A stretch of 64,000 nucleotides of DNA. Source: Gammaproteobacteria bacterium (GTDB lineage Bacteria > Pseudomonadota > Gammaproteobacteria > Enterobacterales > Alteromonadaceae). The position numbers and the translations under genes were made by a program. The notes beneath the pieces were generated by a model. It saw only the letters and a list, made by a program, of their open reading frames with translations, was not told where the DNA came from and searched no databases. Positions 1-8,066 of this stretch are shown piece by piece. The stretch spans positions 50,761-114,760 of the forward strand of contig JAHJZX010000057.1 of the NCBI GenBank assembly GCA_018826295.1, in the 5' to 3' direction. The first letter of the stretch is position 1; every line of letters starts with the position of its first letter.

Positions 1-120
1 GTAGTAGGTAGCATTATGTTGTTTATTGCAGGAGGTATAATCGTTCCGGTTATCTTATCCATACTGTCCGCAGGTTCAGCCTATGTGGCAAATAAGTTTA
101 AAAATCTACAACGAACCTAA
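1..120 (+). CDS. C-terminal end of a membrane protein (cut by window edge)
   Basis: An open frame runs from base 1 to a TAA at 118-120 and encodes about 39 residues. The first 27 or so are hydrophobic and glycine-rich, like a transmembrane helix, followed by a short basic tail (NKFKNLQRT). The start lies outside the window. I do not recognise the family; only a membrane location is supported. Confidence 0.45.
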   Translation, partial: VVGSIMLFIAGGIIVPVILSILSAGSAYVANKFKNLQRT

Positions 121-195
121 CTAGCCAGATCACCTGGACATCAATCGCTGCTTGAGGCTTATAAACCATGCTTCTTTATTGAATTGGAGATTAAA

Positions 196-1326
196 TTGAA
201 AAACTGGCTGGAAACTAAATTGGAAATCAATCATGGTGAAAATACGCCATTGCTTTCAATGGAGGGATTAAGAGGTCTCGCGGTTTTTCTAGTTTTTTTT
301 GTTCATTACAGTTCCTTGGTAGATCCTTTTTTATTCGGTTTTTCAGTAACTTTATCGAAGTTTATTAATGGTTTTGGGCATCTTGGTGTTGATTTGTTTT
401 TTGTTCTTAGTGGATATCTGATTTATGGATCTGTGCTTGATAAAAAAACATTTTATCCCATCAATTATGCAAAACGAAGAGTGCAAAGGATTTATCCAAC
501 TTTTCTAGTCGTTTTCGCCATATATATAGCATTATCATTCATTTTTCCAAGTGAAAGTAAACTGCCTGATAAAACACCAGAAATGGTAACTTACATAGTA
601 CAAAATCTGCTTTTATTACCTGGTATTTTTGATGTAAAACCAATCATTACAGTAGCTTGGTCTTTGAGCTATGAAGTGTTTTATTATCTACTCATTCCCG
701 TAGTAATCTTTTCATTAAATCTGAAGCAATGGAATGTTAATCAACGAATTCTGTTTTGGATCTCAATTTCAGTGGCAGGCATAATTGTCTGGGCATTATT
801 AGGAGGTCCCGTTCGCTTGCTTATGTTTATCTCTGGTATTTTATTGTTTGAATTTTATACTAAAAAACAATGCGTAATAAAAAGAGGTGGTGGATTTTTC
901 TTAATTGTAGCGTTAGTGATCTTTGGATTTAGAACCATCTACGATTTTAGCTTTTTATTATCAATGGTGTCGGTGTTTATACTGTTCTTATTATTTTGCT
1001 TATGCGCTTTTAATGTGCAGTCAAAAACATATAAATGGTTAACTTTCACGCCCCTGAGGTGGCTTGGTAATATGAGCTATTCTTACTACTTAATTCATGG
1101 GCTTACTTTAAAGTTTTGTTTTTTGGTTCTCGGAGTTGTCCTCCCTGCAGAGTATGTCAGTGAACATATATATTACTGGCTTTGGGCTCCTTTATTTGCG
1201 TTGACTCTGATAACTTCATTTGTACTATTTCTAGTTATAGAAAGACCATTATCTTTACAGGTAAGCAGACTGCCAAAATCTTCTCACAAACTAAAGCAAC
1301 TGACGTCTAAAGCAGGCGTTGATTAG
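196..1326 (+). CDS. Acyltransferase 3 family membrane protein (OafA/YrhL-like)
   Basis: About 376 residues with roughly ten hydrophobic helices, the usual size for membrane-bound acyltransferase 3 proteins, which O-acylate cell-surface sugars. The N-terminal signature is visible: the EGLRGLAVFLVFFVHY stretch with its Arg and His, then GVDLFFVLSGYL. No ATG fits. A TTG at 196 follows GGAGA at 186-190 and is preferred over the TTG at 184. The gene is clearly more AT-rich than most of the window, which suggests recent transfer. No glycan genes are adjacent, so the acceptor cannot be inferred. Confidence 0.85.
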   Translation: MKNWLETKLEINHGENTPLLSMEGLRGLAVFLVFFVHYSSLVDPFLFGFSVTLSKFINGFGHLGVDLFFVLSGYLIYGSVLDKKTFYPINYAKRRVQRIYPTFLVVFAIYIALSFIFPSESKLPDKTPEMVTYIVQNLLLLPGIFDVKPIITVAWSLSYEVFYYLLIPVVIFSLNLKQWNVNQRILFWISISVAGIIVWALLGGPVRLLMFISGILLFEFYTKKQCVIKRGGGFFLIVALVIFGFRTIYDFSFLLSMVSVFILFLLFCLCAFNVQSKTYKWLTFTPLRWLGNMSYSYYLIHGLTLKFCFLVLGVVLPAEYVSEHIYYWLWAPLFALTLITSFVLFLVIERPLSLQVSRLPKSSHKLKQLTSKAGVD

Positions 1327-1352
1327 AGCGTTATATTTAACAAGGAATTTAG

Positions 1353-1910
1353 ATGGTCTTCCCAGCATTAGAAACTGAACGGCTGTTACTTACAGAACTT
1401 TGCGTTGATGATGAAGCTGATCTGTTCAGTTTGTTTTCCCATCCATCTGTAGTCGAATACTACGATTTAGATGTGTTTCGTCAACATAGCCAAGCGGCCG
1501 ATTTAATTGGTCTGTTTAAGGCAAGATATGAACAACAACAGGGCATCAGATGGGCCATACGGTTAACGTCATCTGGTAAATTGATTGGCACCTGCGGCTT
1601 TAACTCGTGGAGCAGTAAAATGCGTAATGCCGTTATTGGTTATGACCTGCTTCCCGGTTTTTGGCGGCAAGGTTATTGCTCTGAAGCGGTGCGCGCCATT
1701 ATTGCTGCTGGATTCGCCGGATCTTTGCCTTGTGGCGAGTTGCATCGGATTCAGGCCGATACCGTTCCTGGTAATAGCGCTTCTGAATCATTGCTGTTAA
1801 AGCTTGGCTTTAAAGAGGAAGGGATCAGGCGCCAATGCGGGTATTGGAAGAATAGGTTTCATGATCTCAAATGTTTCGGTTTGCTGCGCTCAGAGTTCAG
1901 AGCAACCTAA
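1353..1910 (+). CDS. GNAT family N-acetyltransferase (RimJ/RimL type)
   Basis: 185 residues. It opens with the ETERLLLTEL pattern typical of RimJ/RimL-like GNAT enzymes. It has the IGYDLLPGFWRQGYCSEAVRAI segment, where the acetyl-CoA pyrophosphate loop (W-RQGYCSEA) lies, and the late N-S-ASESLLLKLGFKEEG motif. Expected activity is acetyl transfer from acetyl-CoA to an amine, perhaps a protein N-terminus or small molecule; the substrate is unknown. AAGGAA sits just upstream of the ATG. It begins 26 bases after the acyltransferase stop, but the function is not obviously linked. Confidence 0.88.
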   Translation: MVFPALETERLLLTELCVDDEADLFSLFSHPSVVEYYDLDVFRQHSQAADLIGLFKARYEQQQGIRWAIRLTSSGKLIGTCGFNSWSSKMRNAVIGYDLLPGFWRQGYCSEAVRAIIAAGFAGSLPCGELHRIQADTVPGNSASESLLLKLGFKEEGIRRQCGYWKNRFHDLKCFGLLRSEFRAT

Positions 1911-1979
1911 CAATCCGGTTATGCGCCCTCGCAAAAACCAGGTCAACCTAATAGCGATGTAGCCGTTAATGGATGTTAA

Positions 1980-3062
1980 ATGACTAAATTCAGAGTGTTG
2001 GTTCTACTTTATGTGCTGTCTCTTTGTACGGCATGTTCGCAACCGTCAATTATCGATCACCGTGCTGCACTAGATGCGCAAATGCTTGCAAATGCGCAAA
2101 AGCACGGCATTCCAGGTCAGGCCGTGCTTGTGCTGCACAACAACGATATTTTGTATCGCAATGCCATGGGGACCACAGCGCTTAGCGACGGTGTACCGGT
2201 AACGCCGAAGACGGTTTTTCCTGTTTACTCTATCACTAAGCTATTTACTATCACGCTTGCAATGCAGTTACAGCAAGAAGGCAAAGTTGATTTTTCCGCT
2301 CCTGCTTCACGTTATATCGGCAATCTGCCGCTGTCCTGGCGCAGTATACGTATTGAGCAGTTTCTCAATCATGCTTCGGGCGTTCCGGAGTATTTTGACA
2401 GCAATGATTTCTCGCGCCCGTTTCCAGCCAGCCTGGATGCTGTGTTTGCAACGTTAGAGAAAGTTCCACTTGTATTTGCAGCGGGTGAGCGTACACGTTA
2501 CACCAATACCAATAACCTGGTGATTGCGGCCGTACTGGAGGCCATAACAGACACGCCGTACCGCGAGCTGCTGCGTCAGCGCATCATTGAACCGCTTAAC
2601 CTTCACGACACCTGGCTCAATCTTTCTGATGTGCCTGAGGCGCGGCTTGTTAAAAGCTATCGGGCAGTAGCAGGTCAGATTCAGCCTGATCTGGCCATCT
2701 CCTGGCCGGATTACAGCATCGCACATGGAGGGGCGTACATGACGCTGGATGACTTAGGCACTTTTATGTCGGCGTTAGCGCATGGGCGTGTGGTGTCAAA
2801 AGCAGAACTTCTTCGGCTATGGCAGCCCTATGAACTTGCCAACGGTGCTGCTGGTTTTTTTGCAAACGGATGGGACTACGGTGAGTGGGGGCGTTGGCAC
2901 GAAGTGGGCCATGATGGTGGCACCAAGGTTCGGGCGCGCATTCTGTTCGATGATAATCTCGATGATCACTATATTGTCGTCTATTTGACCAATGGCAATA
3001 AGGACGGAGTCTGGTCGCACACGCTGGTCCGTTCGGTCCAGAGCATTATTTTGCCAAATTAG
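1980..3062 (+). CDS. Serine hydrolase lipoprotein (beta-lactamase/class C PBP-like)
   Basis: 360 residues. The N-terminus is a lipoprotein signal ending LCTAC, so Cys19 should be acylated and the enzyme held on the periplasmic side of a membrane. The class C fold markers are present: SITK near residues 84-87 (nucleophile Ser and general-base Lys), the YTN motif near 170, and HDGG in place of KTG near the C-terminus. Such proteins are usually D-aminopeptidases, carboxypeptidases or esterases; beta-lactamase activity cannot be assumed. It is one of four serine hydrolases of this superfamily in the window. Confidence 0.88.
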   Translation: MTKFRVLVLLYVLSLCTACSQPSIIDHRAALDAQMLANAQKHGIPGQAVLVLHNNDILYRNAMGTTALSDGVPVTPKTVFPVYSITKLFTITLAMQLQQEGKVDFSAPASRYIGNLPLSWRSIRIEQFLNHASGVPEYFDSNDFSRPFPASLDAVFATLEKVPLVFAAGERTRYTNTNNLVIAAVLEAITDTPYRELLRQRIIEPLNLHDTWLNLSDVPEARLVKSYRAVAGQIQPDLAISWPDYSIAHGGAYMTLDDLGTFMSALAHGRVVSKAELLRLWQPYELANGAAGFFANGWDYGEWGRWHEVGHDGGTKVRARILFDDNLDDHYIVVYLTNGNKDGVWSHTLVRSVQSIILPN

Positions 3063-3096
3063 CTGCGGCACAAAAAAGGCGGCTTCAGGGAATAAA

Positions 3097-3714
3097 ATGA
3101 ATTCAAACTATAAACCTATTTTTGCCATCGCAATAAGTGTCATTACGGTCTGTGTGTCGCTTTTTGTCGCTTTTCAAATCTCAGGCTCCATTTTTGGCAA
3201 GTCAAGAATCATCTATCTGGCCGACTACGGTGGATTAACAATCGACAGTTTAAAAAATCTTGAATTTTGGCGGCTGATAACATCACAACTTGTGCACGTG
3301 CATCAAAAGCACATGCTTTACAATGTTTTAAGCATTGCATTTTTGTGCAGTTTAATCGAGCGCAAAACGGGCTTTTGGCAGGTGTGCTTTATTTGGTTGT
3401 TTGCTGGTGCTACAGGTACGTTTTTTACCACACTGTTTGGTAGTGCACCTTGGAACACTGGCACCGGAGCTTCCCAGGCAGCCCTCGGATTTGCAGGCTT
3501 TGGCTTAGTGCTGTGTTTGGTTAAGTTTAAAAGAGACTATTTACTGTTGAGTGCAGTTATGTTCGCTATTATACCGGCAATGTATTTAGATTTTAAAACC
3601 AGCGGCTATCCAAAGCCGGGGCATGCGGTAAGCTTTGCAATTGGCGTAGTAATGGCAGTAGTTTTTCTGTTCGGCCAGGCTAAAAAGGGTCAACGTATTA
3701 CAAGAATTGACTAA
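3097..3714 (+). CDS. Rhomboid family intramembrane serine protease
   Basis: 205 residues with about six membrane helices. Rhomboid hallmarks are visible: the loop-1 WR motif (EFWRLITSQLVH), a histidine-rich helix (HKHMLYN), the catalytic serine in GTGASQAALGFAG (GxSx form), and the catalytic histidine in GHAVSFAIG. Rhomboids cleave transmembrane substrates inside the membrane. The ATG at 3097 follows CAGGGAA; the frame stays open upstream into the hydrolase but that part overlaps the previous gene. The substrate is unknown, and no GlyGly-CTERM protein was noticed nearby. Confidence 0.82.
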   Translation: MNSNYKPIFAIAISVITVCVSLFVAFQISGSIFGKSRIIYLADYGGLTIDSLKNLEFWRLITSQLVHVHQKHMLYNVLSIAFLCSLIERKTGFWQVCFIWLFAGATGTFFTTLFGSAPWNTGTGASQAALGFAGFGLVLCLVKFKRDYLLLSAVMFAIIPAMYLDFKTSGYPKPGHAVSFAIGVVMAVVFLFGQAKKGQRITRID

Positions 3715-3865
3715 TAGCAGCAGTGCTATTGATTCGGTATCAACAAAGATTACTGTCCTTTTTATCCCGGCCTGGACACACTGCAACTTACACTGGATAA
3801 GCCAGCCGGGCTGATTTAGCATAGCTGGCAGTATAAGTTAGCGTTGGGTGGATGCCACTGTGAAA

Positions 3866-4501
3866 ATGTTATTGTCGATATTGCTGCTTGGTTTGCCGTT
3901 GCTGTTGGCAGCGCAAACGCCGCACCAGCATGATTACACCGGTAGCCACGGCATGCTGCTGTTTGCTGCCAATGATAGCCTGTTGGTATCACATTTACCG
4001 CTGTACCGGCCGCCACACGACTACCAGTTGGTGTATGAAGTGGCGCTACCAGCCGACATTCAGCCTGCAGTACTGGCTGCGCTACAGCAGCACAAATTGC
4101 TGACGTTATTACCGGCCGATTTTGACTTGCGCCGGATGATTAACGCCAGCGCATTTAGTGTTAATGCCGATATTTACCTGGGCCATTTTGAACGTGGTGG
4201 CGAGCGCTGGTTAAACGGTATTGCCGTGACATTTAGCCGCCAGCTATATCAGCGCCGGCTGCCAGCTGTAAATAAGCCAGCCGACAACGGCAGCTATACC
4301 GCAATTAGCCAGCATGGCCAGATGTTTTTGCTGCATCAGATTGGCACGCCGCCAGGCTATGACCATATTCTTAAGGTGTCTGCATTACCGCAGAATTTGC
4401 AGTTTAACCACAACACGCCAGAGCAGATTCTTGGCTTGATACAACAACAAGGCATAGAGGTACAACAATTGTATCTGGAAACGCAGGATTTTCAGCCCTG
4501 A
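3866..4501 (+). CDS. Hypothetical secreted protein
   Basis: About 211 residues starting with a strong hydrophobic signal (MLLSILLLGLPLLLAAQT), so probably periplasmic. The mature part contains a His-rich patch after cleavage (PHQHDYTGSHG) and the phrase LFAANDSLLVSHLPLYRPPHDYQ, and it lacks cysteines or known catalytic motifs. A GTG at 3860 (adding VK) is an equally possible start. The family was not recognised. Codon use is typical of the host, unlike several neighbours. Confidence 0.65.
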   Translation: MLLSILLLGLPLLLAAQTPHQHDYTGSHGMLLFAANDSLLVSHLPLYRPPHDYQLVYEVALPADIQPAVLAALQQHKLLTLLPADFDLRRMINASAFSVNADIYLGHFERGGERWLNGIAVTFSRQLYQRRLPAVNKPADNGSYTAISQHGQMFLLHQIGTPPGYDHILKVSALPQNLQFNHNTPEQILGLIQQQGIEVQQLYLETQDFQP

Positions 4502-4567
4502 GCCTTGCACAGTACCAAGCTTAGACCGTCAGAGCTGCTGCACCGCAGTGGCTTTTGAATCCCGCCA

Positions 4568-4611
4568 CTATTTATTGCAACAACTATTGCTTTTTGCAGC
4601 AACATAAATAG
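4568..4611. repeat. Imperfect inverted repeat in an intergenic gap
   Basis: CTATTTAT at 4568-4575 is the reverse complement of ATAAATAG at 4604-4611, with further partial pairing inside the 28-base loop (TTGC with GCAA). It lies in the 259-base gap between the secreted protein and the DUF7000 gene, where I see no ORF. It could be a transcript-end hairpin or part of a recombination site. No T-run follows, so a terminator call is weak. Confidence 0.3.
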
Positions 4612-4760
4612 CTACAACGTAAAAATGCTTGATTTACATTCCGTTAGCGAAATAAACTGGAGCTAATTTTGCAACATTGCTGAATGTGAAACATGCAAAT
4701 CGCGATTTTGCCCCTTTGAATAAGCTGTTATGTACCAGTTAAAGCCAGAGAATGCAGATA

Positions 4761-5252
4761 ATGTCAGATAAAAGCCTGAACGATCGGATAACTGCTTATA
4801 AACAGGCTTTCGCTAGTGGAGAGATCCAGACAACTTACCAAAGCCTGGTTGGTATTGTGCAAGGTCTTCGAACTGAGTTTAGCAAGAAATACAAAGGCGA
4901 GTTTTCGGTAGCAAGCGTCATGCATGGCTACATCGATTTCAGCTATTTTTATTTGCAAAATGCCTACCTGAAAAGCCACAAGCTTAAACTGGCTATAGTG
5001 TTTAACCACCAGCATGCACGTTTCGAACTGTGGTTGCTAGGGCAAACGAAAGATGTCCAAACTCGTTATTGGGAAAAGCTAAAAGGCGTCCGCTGGGTTA
5101 ATCCGGCAGTTATGCCTGAATATTCAATTTTCGACGTGACACTGCTGGCTAAGCCAGATTTCGACGATATTGCCGGGCTGTCGGCAGCTGTTCACACTGC
5201 ATTTGGCGCATTATCAGCGCAAATTTTCAGCACGTTGCAGGCGCACGGGTAA
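4761..5252 (+). CDS. DUF7000 family protein
   Basis: 163 residues, soluble. The segment ASVMHGYIDFSYFYLQNAYLKSHKLKLAIVFNHQHARFELWLLGQTKD matches my recollection of the DUF7000 family (unknown function, common near mobile elements and in Firmicutes and Bacteroidetes). The ATG at 4761 is preferred to the one at 4752, although neither has a strong ribosome site. No catalytic motif is evident. Confidence 0.6.
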   Translation: MSDKSLNDRITAYKQAFASGEIQTTYQSLVGIVQGLRTEFSKKYKGEFSVASVMHGYIDFSYFYLQNAYLKSHKLKLAIVFNHQHARFELWLLGQTKDVQTRYWEKLKGVRWVNPAVMPEYSIFDVTLLAKPDFDDIAGLSAAVHTAFGALSAQIFSTLQAHG

Positions 5253-5314
5253 TGGTACTTAACCAGATCAATGACGGCGACAGCTTTTCTGTTATGTATC
5301 AATCGGAGTGACGT

Positions 5315-5407
5315 ATGGAAATAGATTACATAAAAATGAGCTGTAAAGAAGAGCCGAATACTCTTTTAGCTAGGCTTTGCCCTGAGCGTGGAACGCGTTG
5401 CCAGTGA
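5315..5407 (+). CDS. Possible 30-residue small protein
   Basis: ATG at 5315 is preceded by CGGAGTGACGT, a good ribosome site at suitable spacing. The 30-codon frame (begins MEIDYIKMSC, contains three cysteines) ends at TGA 5405-5407, 13 bases before the signal peptide of the next gene. It could be a genuine small protein or a leader coupled to the downstream gene. Without conservation data this is tentative. Confidence 0.3.
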   Translation: MEIDYIKMSCKEEPNTLLARLCPERGTRCQ

Positions 5408-5420
5408 TTGCATCATTAAA

Positions 5421-6089
5421 ATGAAATATTTAATTATCCTTCTTGCCCTGTTTGCTGTATATGCTCATGCGAAAGAAAGCATATGCTTTGGTAGCACATC
5501 TAATGGCAGGCTTGAAGGCGGCGTGCAGTTGCCCAGCAGAGGTAATAACTATGAAGGGTACAGCGCTATTACAAGGCTTGCCGGCAGAACCTATGTTCAT
5601 ACTGAAGTGCATAAAATATTTGTAAATGCTTACGCGAGTTTAGAGCGCTTAGAGCCAGCCAAGGTCTATAAATACGCCGAAACAGGCTTTGAACAGGGCG
5701 GCAGTTTTAAGCCGCATAAAACCCACCAGAATGGCTTGTCTATCGATTTTATGACTCCGGTAATAAACAAGGATGGCGAGTCAGTACATTTGCCAACTAA
5801 CCCGCTAAATAAGTTTGGTTACAACATAGAGTTTGATGCGCAAGGCAAATTCAACGAATTTGAAATTGATTATACCGCTCTGGCGGCACACCTTGTTGCT
5901 TTGCATAAAGCGTCAAAACAACTGGGCTACGATATTTGGCGTGTAATTTTTGATCCTGAGCTTCAGCCGCAGTTATTTAACACAAAATATGGTGAGTATC
6001 TGAAGTCAAATATACGCTTTTCAACAAAGCGTTCCTGGGTGCGTCACGATGAACACTACCATGTAGATTTCGACGTGCCGTGCAAATAA
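5421..6089 (+). CDS. Penicillin-insensitive murein endopeptidase-like (LAS/M15-M74) periplasmic peptidase
   Basis: About 222 residues. The signal peptide MKYLIILLALFAVYAHA-KES decides the start at 5421; the longer frame from 5388 adds a non-signal extension. Zinc-ligand motifs of LAS metallopeptidases are visible: H-QNGLSIDFMTP (His and Asp) near the middle and DEHYHVDF at the C-terminus. Enzymes with this motif pair (MepA and relatives) cut peptidoglycan cross-links. The sequence departs from MepA in length and spacing, so the exact bond is unsure. Confidence 0.75.
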   Translation: MKYLIILLALFAVYAHAKESICFGSTSNGRLEGGVQLPSRGNNYEGYSAITRLAGRTYVHTEVHKIFVNAYASLERLEPAKVYKYAETGFEQGGSFKPHKTHQNGLSIDFMTPVINKDGESVHLPTNPLNKFGYNIEFDAQGKFNEFEIDYTALAAHLVALHKASKQLGYDIWRVIFDPELQPQLFNTKYGEYLKSNIRFSTKRSWVRHDEHYHVDFDVPCK

Positions 6090-6213
6090 ACGCAAACAAC
6101 GGGTTATGCCGGACAACTTTGGGCTGCCGTCTTTTTGAATGCTGTACGGGCGCTTAACCAGCAGAAAATTGCCAGCTTTTGTGGCGGGCGTTATACATTT
6201 GGGAGAGTTTAGC

Positions 6214-6495
6214 ATGAGCAATATCACACCAACTCAAAACCTTATTTGGGCCGCCATTTGGTTTATGCTTGGGCTTGGTTTGGTTACAGCTGCAATTGCA
6301 GCACTGATGTGGCACGGCGCTTTTATTGCTCCGGCGTTACTCATGATGTCGGTAATACTGTTTATGTTAAGCGCCCAGCGGACACAACGTTTTGCGATTG
6401 AGCCCAGCAAATTTAGCAAGCGTATGCAATTTAGCGCCTTTGCTACGATTATTCTCAGCAGTCTTTCAATTGTGTTTAATTCTGCACTGCAGTGA
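6214..6495 (+). CDS. Small membrane protein, unknown function
   Basis: 93 residues. GGGAGAG at 6201-6207 places the start at ATG 6214 (MSNITPTQNL). Three hydrophobic helices are evident: residues about 10-30, 33-55 and 72-92. No family was recognised. Confidence 0.6.
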   Translation: MSNITPTQNLIWAAIWFMLGLGLVTAAIAALMWHGAFIAPALLMMSVILFMLSAQRTQRFAIEPSKFSKRMQFSAFATIILSSLSIVFNSALQ

Positions 6496-6554
6496 ATGTA
6501 TAACAAGGCGCTATTGTCATCATTTAAACATATCAATTTTGGTCAGGAGTTAAT

Positions 6555-6758
6555 ATGCCATATGTAAATATTCAAATAACCAAAGGTGCAACTAAACAGC
6601 AAAAAGCCGCTCTTGTTAAAGATGTAACCGATTCTCTGGTTCGCGTTTTGGGAAAGAAGCCTGAGTATACGCATGTGGTGATACAAGAAATTGAGGAAGA
6701 AAATTGGGGATTTTCAGGCTTGCTGACTGATGAATGGAAAAAGCAACAGAATGATTAA
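6555..6758 (+). CDS. 4-oxalocrotonate tautomerase family protein
   Basis: 67 residues starting MPYVNIQITKGAT. Removal of Met exposes Pro1, the catalytic base of the 4-OT family, and the length is standard for subunits that assemble as hexamers. Arg and Lys residues in VRVLGKKPEYTHVVIQE match the substrate-binding region. TCAGGAG upstream of the ATG is a strong ribosome site. The enzyme interconverts enol and keto acids; its pathway here is unknown because no aromatic-degradation genes are near. Confidence 0.88.
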   Translation: MPYVNIQITKGATKQQKAALVKDVTDSLVRVLGKKPEYTHVVIQEIEEENWGFSGLLTDEWKKQQND

Positions 6759-6834
6759 CAGACCAAACCGCTCTGAGGTGAAACAGGATCTGCTTACTGC
6801 TGGTAGCGCTATTGGTAAAGCTTTAGGTGATTAA
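6751..6834 (+). CDS. Possible 27-residue small protein
   Basis: ATG at 6751 overlaps the tautomerase stop region and opens a 27-codon frame (begins MINRPNRSEVK, ends AIGKALGD) that stops at TAA 6832-6834, one base before the GTG start of the following membrane protein. The tight overlaps suggest translational coupling, but the ribosome site is weak. Confidence 0.25.
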   Translation: MINRPNRSEVKQDLLTAGSAIGKALGD

Positions 6835-6835
6835 A

Positions 6836-7132
6836 GTGTTACAGTGGGTTATAAGAAATTTTGCGTTATTAGTTGGTGGTGTAATTCTACTACCTATAGT
6901 TTTATACGCACTGTTAATGTTTGCTGCTTTTGGGCTAGGTTTTTCAGATATCGAGTCTGGCAATAGAACCGCTTTTACCTGGCTAGTAGCCGCCTATATA
7001 CTTGTTTTTGGCGTTGCCATAAAGCTATCGAGAAAGAGTTTTAAATTAAATGGTAGTTATGCGTATTGGGACTTTCTCCCATTGGCATACTTCTTCACGA
7101 TATTTGTTTTAATGTTTTCGGGCGAATTCTGA
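6836..7132 (+). CDS. Small membrane protein, unknown function
   Basis: 98 residues with three hydrophobic stretches (about 10-36, 48-64 and 76-96). The start is a GTG at 6836, with AGGTG at 6825-6829 as ribosome site; a GTG at 6827 is the alternative. AT-rich like the next gene. No domain recognised. Confidence 0.5.
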   Translation: MLQWVIRNFALLVGGVILLPIVLYALLMFAAFGLGFSDIESGNRTAFTWLVAAYILVFGVAIKLSRKSFKLNGSYAYWDFLPLAYFFTIFVLMFSGEF

Positions 7133-7254
7133 AGCAATCTGCAGCTGGCAAGTTGCTCAGAAGGACTAAAAAAACTGGGCTTGCGCGCTGTTGTTGCTCA
7201 TGTTAGCTAAGCATTTATGTGTTCATTGGTAATATGTTATTAGAACAGGAAGTC

Positions 7255-7545
7255 ATGAGAAATCAGCGCAATCATTTATCCAAAATTATTTGGTCTGATA
7301 GTACAGTGGCAGGGTATTCATTTGATTCATTATCAAAGGTTTTTGAATTAAACGTCGTTGATTATCAAGGTAAAAAGTTAAACGTTGTGTTCAGTAATGT
7401 TGAGTGCAATTTTTTAGATGACCCTGTGTATATTGTCAATGCCTGTTTTTCGGAATTAAATGGGTTGAGCATCGCTGAATTTTCAGATGACGATGGAGTT
7501 GTGATAAAACTAATTTTCGCAAATAGTGAAATACTATGTGTGTAA
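7255..7545 (+). CDS. Hypothetical protein
   Basis: 96 residues from ATG 7255, which follows AGGAAG; starts at 7234 or 7219 (GTG) are also in frame. The protein is acidic, soluble and beta-rich in appearance (alternating hydrophobics in FELNVVDYQGKKLNVVF and VVIKLIFANSEILCV). It reads like a small immunity or DUF-type protein, but no family can be named. Confidence 0.5.
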   Translation: MRNQRNHLSKIIWSDSTVAGYSFDSLSKVFELNVVDYQGKKLNVVFSNVECNFLDDPVYIVNACFSELNGLSIAEFSDDDGVVIKLIFANSEILCV

Positions 7546-7662
7546 AACGGTTCTCAAGTCCATTCTGTTCGTTATGGCCATTGACAGTTAGCTTGAGGCT
7601 TTGAGCAGGTTTAGCCATCAATCAATTGCCCCGTCGCAAAACACTGGTGGATTGAGGCGACT

Positions 7663-7968
7663 ATGGAAGTAGGTTTAACAAGAACAATTTCGCTAATTTT
7701 TATTGTTCTATATTCTTCTTTTCTGGCTGCGGCGCTATTGAACGCAACAGTTATGAATATTCAATTTGATCGTACCTATGATGCGTGGGGGCCGTTGTTC
7801 TTAGTAGTTGTATCTGTTGGCGTTTATCGACGCACAAGATGGGGACGTTGGTTTATGTACCCCGTTGCATTATTTATGTGCTTAGGAATTCCTTTAGGAA
7901 CTTTGCTTGGCGGTTTCATGTTTTGGCATCTGACGAAATACAGAGCAGCTTTTACTGCATGGTACTGA
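7663..7968 (+). CDS. Small membrane protein, unknown function
   Basis: 101 residues, start ATG 7663 with TGAGGCG upstream. Hydrophobic stretches lie near residues 8-30, 43-52 and 62-88, with a basic loop YRRTRWGRWFMYP between them. No known domain. It is followed by about 100 bases without features before the AraC-type gene. Confidence 0.5.
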   Translation: MEVGLTRTISLIFIVLYSSFLAAALLNATVMNIQFDRTYDAWGPLFLVVVSVGVYRRTRWGRWFMYPVALFMCLGIPLGTLLGGFMFWHLTKYRAAFTAWY

Positions 7969-8066
7969 TCGTTGTCGCTAATCAGGGCGCTTTCAAACCC
8001 CGGCGAATGTAGATTTCTTAATGGTGGTTAGTCAGGCAGGCTTATGTTGAATAAATTAGTACTGAA

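Noticed and set aside
1908..1981. Possible integron attC site after the GNAT gene (CCTAAC ... GTTAAAT)
   Set aside because: Core-like boxes exist, but the inner boxes do not pair well and no similar full-length unit is repeated in the other gaps.
5388..5420. Longer GTG start for the murein endopeptidase-like gene
   Set aside because: The extension would precede and disrupt a clean signal peptide that begins at ATG 5421.
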